A program made the position numbers and the translations under genes. A stretch of DNA of 64,000 nt from Siphonodentalium dalli. Taxonomy: Eukaryota; Mollusca; Scaphopoda; Gadilida; Siphonodentaliidae. The notes beneath the pieces are model-generated. The model did no database searches and had not been told where the DNA came from. It was given only the letters and a program-made list of their open reading frames with translations. The stretch spans positions 10,377,710-10,441,709 of the forward strand of contig CP136062.1 in the NCBI GenBank assembly GCA_032622095.1, read 5' to 3'. Positions 56,801-64,000 of the stretch are shown here, one piece after another (the first letter of the stretch is position 1; each line of letters starts with the position of its first letter).

Positions 56801-59800
56801 TTTTGGGCCCATGTGCTTGAAACCACATCTTCTCCGAAGATGTAAACATTTGGCTATAACCTGATAGGCCAATGCGTGCGGTCTGGAGAGAGCACGAGGT
56901 GCGCCAAATTTTGCCAGTATTGGTTTAGTGTTGTGGGACAGGGGAGGGGTGGTCCGTGATACCATTTTTTTTTATTCTTTTCCGAATCAGATGAAACATG
57001 GAATATAAAATCTACCATACACGTTGATCACAATACTGAAAACGGGTCTTAAATCCGTTGGAAAATGGCGGAGATTTGGGCCCCCAAAGTTTGAATTTGG
57101 GCCCATATGCTTTCAAATAACCAAACTGTTATTCGTCTCCGATTCATATGACAGATGTAACGTACAATCTCTGTGAGCAGACGATCACAATACTGAAAAC
57201 AATTTAAAAATCCATTAGAAAATAACTGAGTTACGGTCCATCAAAGTTCGCATTTTTGGCCTTGGTTGAAAATTTCCCAATCCCATCACCCAATTTCGTG
57301 GCAGAGGTGGGGTCACTTCCAAACACTTGAGATCAACCTATACATGTTAGGATAACATATAATCATCCTACTTCATATGTTCTGTCCATAAACTGCGATT
57401 CTTTCAGATCATGATTTCCCCTATTATTATACTTCCATGGTGTAACCAAGGAAGTATATTGTTTTTCTACTGCGGTCGTTTTCCGTTTATTTTGAAATAC
57501 TCAGAAACTAATTGCAGTTGGAACGCGAAATCTCTATCGATTGTAGGCATCTAAGGTCTACTACAAATAAAGGTATCCGCATACCGGTCCAAGGATTATA
57601 GACGGAGTTATGGCCCTTTTACGATTATTTTTCATTATTATTTTTTTTATTATACTCCACACTTTTGCAACGCCTTAATATCTGAAAGTATGGGGAGTAT
57701 CGAACTGAAAGTTTGTACGTATGTTGGGGTCAATGAGTTCTAACCTATCGGCATACAATGAATATTGTCCGCGTTTACTCCGCGGAGTTATCTCCCTTTA
57801 TATGAACAAATTTGATTTTATTATCTCGGAAATTATAAGGAGCAGAGCATCGAAAATTGGACCGTATGCACACCTCGATATGCTCTACTGCCCACGCGCA
57901 TCAAAACGTGTGTCCGCGCTTTCCCTGAGGAGTTACCGCCCATAGTTGGCAAACCTCTATTTGATTGTACTCTGTTGTCCTCCCGTATCATTCCAGATAA
58001 CTGCATTTGGTTTTCATAGTCGTGTTGACCGTTGTCAGCTTAGTCCGAGGAAGAAAATTTGACAAGGTTCGACATATATTTTTACACTGGGGTGGGGGCA
58101 AAATTTTCGCAAAAAAATGTTTTGATTGACATTCATCTATTTAAGTATATGTACTTCCTGAACGAAAACAAACCCATAGCGGAAAGGATTTTTGAAATCC
58201 GAGAAGAAATGCAAGAGTTACGAGCCCTCAAAGTTTGCAAAAAGGGCCCATGTGCTTGAAACCACATCTCGTCCGAAGATGTAAAAGTTTGGCTGTAATC
58301 TGATACGCCAATGCGTGCGGACTGAAGAGAGCACGAGGTGCGCCAAATTTTGCCACTATCGGTTCAGTGTTGTGCGTCAGGGGAGGGGTGGTCCGTGGTA
58401 CAATTTTTTTATTCTTCTCCGAATCAGATGAAACTTGGAATATAACATCTACAATAGCGGCCGATCTGGAAACTGAAAGAATTTCGAATTTCCATTGAAA
58501 ACTGACAGAGGTACGGGTCCTCAAATTTTGCAATTTTGGGCCCATGTGCTTGAAACCACATCTTCTGCGAAGATGTAAACATTTGGCTATAACCTGATAG
58601 GCCAATGCGTGCGGTCTGGAGAGAGCACGAGGTGCGCCAAATTTTGCCAGTATTGGTTTAGTGTTGTGGGACAGGGGAGGGGTGGTCCGTGATACCATTT
58701 TTTTTTATTCTTTTCCGAATCAGATGAAACATGGAATATAAAATCTACCATACACGTTGATCACAATACTGAAAACGGGTCTTAAATCCGTTGGAAAATG
58801 GCGGAGATTTGGGCCCCCAAAGTTTGAATTTGGGCCCATATGCTTTCAAATAACCAAACTGTTATTCGTCTCCGATTCATATGACAGATGTAACGTACAA
58901 TCTCTGTGAGCAGACGATCACAATACTGAAAACAATTTAAAAATCCATTAGAAAATAACTGAGTTACGGTCCATCAAAGTTCGCATTTTTGGCCTTGGTT
59001 GAAAATTTCCCAATCCCATCACCCAATTTCGTGGCAGAGGTGGGGTCACTTCCAAACACTTGAGATCAACCTATACATGTTAGGATAACATATAATCATC
59101 CTACTTCATATGTTCTGTCCATAAACTGCGATTCTTTCAGATCATGATTTCCCCTATTATTATACTTCCATGGTGTAACCAAGGAAGTATATTGTTTTTC
59201 TACTGCGGTCGTTTTCCGTTTATTTTGAAATACTCAGAAACTAATTGCAGTTGGAACGCGAAATCTCTATCGATTGTAGGCATCTAAGGTCTACTACAAA
59301 TAAAGGTATCCGCATACCGGTCCAAGGATTATAGACGGAGTTATGGCCCTTTTACGATTATTTTTCATTATTTTTTTTTTTATTATACTCCACACTTTTG
59401 CAACGCCTTAATATCTGAAAGTATGGGGAGTATCGAACTGAAAGTTTGTACGTATGTTGGGGTCAATGAGTTCTAACCTATCGGCATACAATGAATATTG
59501 TCCGCGTTTACTCCGCGGAGTTATCTCCCTTTATATGAACAAATTTGATTTTATTATCTCGGAAATTATAAGGAGCAGAGCATCGAAAATTGGACCGTAT
59601 GCACACCTCGATATGCTCTACTGCCCACGGGCATCAAAACGTGTGTCCGCGCTTTCCCTGAGGAGTTACCGCCCATAGTTGGCAAACCTCTATTTGATTG
59701 TACTCTGTTGTCCTCCCGTATCATTCCAGATAACTGCATTTGGTTTTCATAGTCGTGTTGACCGTTGTCAGCTTAGTCCGAGGAAGAAAATTTGACAAGG

Positions 59801-62800
59801 TTCGACATATATTTTTACACTGGGGTGGGGGCAAAATTTTCGCAAAAAAATGTTTTGATTGACATTCATCTATTTAAGTATATGTACTTCCTGAACGAAA
59901 ACAAACCCATAGCGGAAAGGATTTTTGAAATCCGAGAAGAAATGCAAGAGTTACGAGCCCTCAAAGTTTGCAAAAAGGGCCCATGTGCTTGAAACCACAT
60001 CTCGTCCGAAGATGTAAAAGTTTGGCTGTAATCTGATACGCCAATGCGTGCGGACTGAAGAGAGCACGAGGTGCGCCAAATTTTGCCACTATCGGTTCAG
60101 TGTTGTGCGTCAGGGGAGGGGTGGTCCGTGGTACAATTTTTTTATTCTTCTCCGAATCAGATGAAACTTGGAATATAACATCTACAATAGCGGCCGATCT
60201 GGAAACTGAAAGAATTTCGAATTTCCATTGAAAACTGACAGAGGTACGGGTCCTCAAATTTTTCAATTTTGGGCCCATGTGCTTGAAACCACATCTTCTC
60301 CGAAGATGTAAACATTTGGCTATAACCTGATAGGCCAATGCGTGCGGTCTGGAGAGAGCACGAGGTGCGCCAAATTTTGCCAGTATTGGTTTAGTGTTGT
60401 GGGACAGGGGAGGGGTGGTCCGTGGTACCATTTTTTTTTATTCTTTTCCGAATCAGATGAAACTTGGAATATAAAATCTACCATACACGTTGATCACAAT
60501 ACTGAAAACGGGTCTTAAATCCGTTGGAAAATGGCGGAGATTTGGGCCCCCAAAGTTTGAATTTGGGCCCATATGCTTTCAAATAACCAAACTGTTATTC
60601 GTCTCCGACTCATATGAAAGATGTAACGTACAATCTCTGTGAGCAGACGATCACAATACTGAAAACAATTTAAAAATCCATTAGAAAATAACGGAGTTAC
60701 GGTCCATCAAAGTTCGCATTTTTGGCCTTGGTTGAAAATTTCCCAATCCCATCACCCAATTTCGTGGCAGAGGTGGGGTCACTTCCAAACACTTGAGATC
60801 AACCTATACATGTTAGGATAACATATAATCATCCTACTTCATATGTTCTGTCCATAAACTGCGATTCTTTCAGATCATGATTTCCCCTATTATTATACTT
60901 CCATGGTGTAACCAAGGAAGTATATTGTTTTTCTACTGCGGTCGTTTTCCGTTTATTTTGAAATACTCAGAAACTAATTGCAGTTGGAACGCGAAATCTC
61001 TATCGATTGTAGGCATCTAAGGTCTACTACAAATAAAGGTATCCGCATACCGGTCCAAGGATTCTAGACGGAGTTATGGCCCTTTTACGATTATTTTTCA
61101 TTATTATTTTTTTTATTATACTCCACACTTTTGCAACGCCTTAATATCTGAAAGTATGGGGAGTATCGAACTGAAAGTTTGTACGTATGTTGGGGTCAAT
61201 GAGTTCTAACCTATCGGCATACAATGAATATTGTCCGCGTTTACTCCGCGGAGTTATCTCCCTTTATATGAACAAATTTGATTTTATTATCTCGGAAATT
61301 ATAAGGAGCAGAGCATCGAAAATTGGACCGTATGCACACCTCGATATGCTCTACTGCCCACGGGCATCAAAACGTGTGTCCGCGCTTTCCCTGAGGAGTT
61401 ACCGCCCATAGTTGGCAAACCTCTATTTGATTGTACTCTGTTGTCCTCCCGTATCATTCCAGATAACTGCATTTGGTTTTCATAGTCGTGTTGACCGTTG
61501 TCAGCTTAGTCCGAGGAAGAAAATTTGACAAGGTTCGACATATATTTTTACACTGGGGTGGGGGCAAAATTTTCGCAAAAAAATGTTTTGATTGACATTC
61601 ATCTATTTAAGTATATGTACTTCCTGAACGAAAACAAACCCATAGCGGAAAGGATTTTTGAAATCCGAGAAGAAATGCAAGAGTTACGAGCCCTCAAAGT
61701 TTGCAAAAAGGGCCCATGTGCTTGAAACCACATCTCGTCCGAAGATGTAAAAGTTTGGCTGTAATCTGATACGCCAATGCGTGCGGACTGAAGAGAGCAC
61801 GAGGTGCGCCAAATTTTGCCACTATCGGTTCAGTGTTGTGCGTCAGGGGAGGGGTGGTCCGTGGTACAATTTTTTTATTCTTCTCCGAATCAGATGAAAC
61901 TTGGAATATAACATCTACAATAGCGGCCGATCTGGAAACTGAAAGAATTTCGAATTTCCATTGAAAACTGACAGAGGTACGGGTCCTCAAATTTTGCAAT
62001 TTTGGGCCCATGTGCTTGAAACCACATCTTCTCCGAAGATGTAAACATTTGGCTATAACCTGATAGGCCAATGCGTGCGGTCTGGAGAGAGCACGAGGTG
62101 CGCCAAATTTTGCCAGTATTGGTTTAGTGTTGTGGGACAGGGGAGGGGTGGTCCGTGATACCATTTTTTTTTATTCTTTTCCGAATCAGATGAAACATGG
62201 AATATAAAATCTACCATACACGTTGATCACAATACTGAAAACGGGTCTTAAATCCGTTGGAAAATGGCGGAGATTTGGGCCCCCAAAGTTTGAATTTGGG
62301 CCCATATGCTTTCAAATAACCAAACTGTTATTCGTCTCCGATTCATATGACAGATGTAACGTACAATCTCTGTGAGCAGACGATCACAATACTGAAAACA
62401 ATTTAAAAATCCATTAGAAAATAACTGAGTTACGGTCCATCAAAGTTCGCATTTTTGGCCTTGGTTGAAAATTTCCCAATCCCATCACCCAATTTCGTGG
62501 CAGAGGTGGGGTCACTTCCAAACACTTGAGATCAACCTATACATGTTAGGATAACATATAATCATCCTACTTCATATGTTCTGTCCATAAACTGCGATTC
62601 TTTCAGATCATGATTTCCCCTATTATTATACTTCCATGGTGTAACCAAGGAAGTATATTGTTTTTCTACTGCGGTCGTTTTCCGTTTATTTTGAAATACT
62701 CAGAAACTAATTGCAGTTGGAACGCGAAATCTCTATCGATTGTAGGCATCTAAGGTCTACTACAAATAAAGGTATCCGCATACCGGTCCAAGGATTCTAG

Positions 62801-64000
62801 ACGGAGTTATGGCCCTTTTACGATTATTTTTCATTATTATTTTTTTTATTATACTCCACACTTTTGCAACGCCTTAATATCTGAAAGTATGGGGAGTATC
62901 GAACTGAAAGTTTGTACGTATGTTGGGGTCAATGAGTTCTAACCTATCGGCATACAATGAATATTGTCCGCGTTTACTCCGCGGAGTTATCTCCCTTTAT
63001 ATGAACAAATTTGATTTTATTATCTCGGAAATTATAAGGAGCAGAGCATCGAAAATTGGACCGTATGCACACCTCGATATGCTCTACTGCCCACGGGCAT
63101 CAAAACGTGTGTCCGCGCTTTCCCTGAGGAGTTACCGCCCATAGTTGGCAAACCTCTATTTGATTGTACTCTGTTGTCCTCCCGTATCATTCCAGATAAC
63201 TGCATTTGGTTTTCATAGTCGTGTTGACCGTTGTCAGCTTAGTCCGAGGAAGAAAATTTGACAAGGTTCGACATATATTTTTACACTGGGGTGGGGGCAA
63301 AATTTTCGCAAAAAAATGTTTTGATTGACATTCATCTATTTAAGTATATGTACTTCCTGAACGAAAACAAACCCATAGCGGAAAGGATTTTTGAAATCCG
63401 AGAAGAAATGCAAGAGTTACGAGCCCTCAAAGTTTGCAAAAAGGGCCCATGTGCTTGAAACCACATCTCGTCCGAAGATGTAAAAGTTTGGCTGTAATCT
63501 GATACGCCAATGCGTGCGGACTGAAGAGAGCACGAGGTGCGCCAAATTTTGCCACTATCGGTTCAGTGTTGTGCGTCAGGGGAGGGGTGGTCCGTGGTAC
63601 AATTTTTTTATTCTTCTCCGAATCAGATGAAACTTGGAATATAACATCTACAATAGCGGCCGATCTGGAAACTGAAAGAATTTCGAATTTCCATTGAAAA
63701 CTGACAGAGGTACGGGTCCTCAAATTTTGCAATTTTGGGCCCATGTGCTTGAAACCACATCTTCTCCGAAGATGTAAACATTTGGCTATAACCTGATAGG
63801 CCAATGCGTGCGGTCTGGAGAGAGCACGAGGTGCGCCAAATTTTGCCAGTATTGGTTTAGTGTTGTGGGACAGGGGAGGGGTGGTCCGTGATACCATTTT
63901 TTTTTATTCTTTTCCGAATCAGATGAAACATGGAATATAAAATCTACCATACACGTTGATCACAATACTGAAAACGGGTCTTAAATCCGTTGGAAAATGG
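41829..64000. repeat. Satellite array, 1,733-bp unit, 12 full copies plus a partial one
   Basis: Units start (at acttccatggtg) at 41835, 43568, 45300, 47033, 48766, 50499, 52232, 53965, 55698, 57431, 59164, 60897 and 62630. All spacings are 1,733 bp except 1,732 for the second unit, which lost one base near 44660. Units are nearly identical, with scattered substitutions. The first, edge unit has private changes (for example near 42529 and in the third subrepeat). The array continues past the window end. Each unit opens with a 9-bp inverted repeat (TATACTTCC / GGAAGTATA). Each unit carries three short open stretches (74, 66 and 156 codons) with no recognised domain. Confidence 0.97.
42590..43390. 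repeat. Internal subrepeats of the satellite unit (about 290 bp)
   Basis: Shown for unit 1. The phrase gggcccatgtgcttgaaacc recurs at about 42648 and 42944 (296 bp apart), and a diverged form gggcccatatgctttcaaat at about 43226. Each is preceded by 'ga.tacgg.ccctcaaa.tt' and followed by ccgaagatgtaaa, 'gcacgaggtgcgccaaattt' and 'ggggaggggtggtccgtg'. A shorter fourth form lies near 43340. So the 1,733-bp unit itself grew from an older, smaller tandem repeat. Confidence 0.8.

Noticed and set aside
42125-63458. 74- and 66-codon open frames repeated in each satellite unit as possible genes
   Set aside because: They are copied with the satellite, have no domain, and are explained by unit homogeneity.
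41829-64000. CRISPR array
   Set aside because: The repeat period is 1,733 bp with no short spacers, and the genome is eukaryotic.

Overview
This is a stretch of eukaryotic nuclear DNA from an invertebrate animal. The evidence is two exons of an animal early-secretory-pathway gene (ERGIC1) with matching splice sites and phases, two non-LTR retrotransposons with animal-type ORF2 proteins, many terminal-inverted-repeat (TIR) elements and MITEs, and a long satellite array. Frequent TACATGTA-type words and repeat phrases such as 'gccatcttggatt' suggest a marine invertebrate, perhaps a mollusc; that taxonomic guess is weak. There are no prokaryotic operons, CRISPR arrays, tRNA or rRNA genes that I can see.

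Layout. 1-5.5 kb: a double-palindrome MITE, a second MITE of the same family split by a 5'-truncated LINE (891-4595, minus strand, intact 994-codon ORF, 40-bp target-site duplication), a 22-bp minisatellite and a foldback element. 5.9-15.4 kb: the 5' end of ERGIC1 on the minus strand. Coding exon 1 is 15187-15206 and exon 2 is 5936-6070. The 9.1-kb intron between them is full of repeats, including a TTAA-flanked MITE nested in a second TIR element. Later exons are not visible and should lie beyond the left edge. 15.5-30.7 kb: one copy of a second LINE (minus strand) cut into three pieces. One cut is a 1.6-kb TIR element made largely of GTTGGCCCAACG minisatellite (16441-18079). The other is a 10.6-kb block (19001-29629) that is a tandem duplication of one TE unit. 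Each duplicate later gained its own insertion, so the sister copy serves as an empty site. 30.7-37.1 kb: a 2.5-kb long-TIR element with a MITE inside, then two inverted copies of a CAGACTTTCA-ended family, each with its own 6-bp target-site duplication. 37.1-41.8 kb: foldback and tandem repeats and a long-TIR MITE. 41.8 kb to the window end: a tandem array of a 1,733-bp satellite unit, 12 full copies plus a partial one, running off the right edge.

The only convincing host gene is ERGIC1. Everything else is a layered record of transposition, duplication and satellite expansion. No new enzymatic system was found. The most informative items are the minisatellite lying across the ERGIC1 exon 2 splice donor, the datable TE stratigraphy at 15-30 kb, the TIR families with unusual target-site lengths (5 and 6 bp), and the satellite array whose shared variants imply multi-unit exchange.
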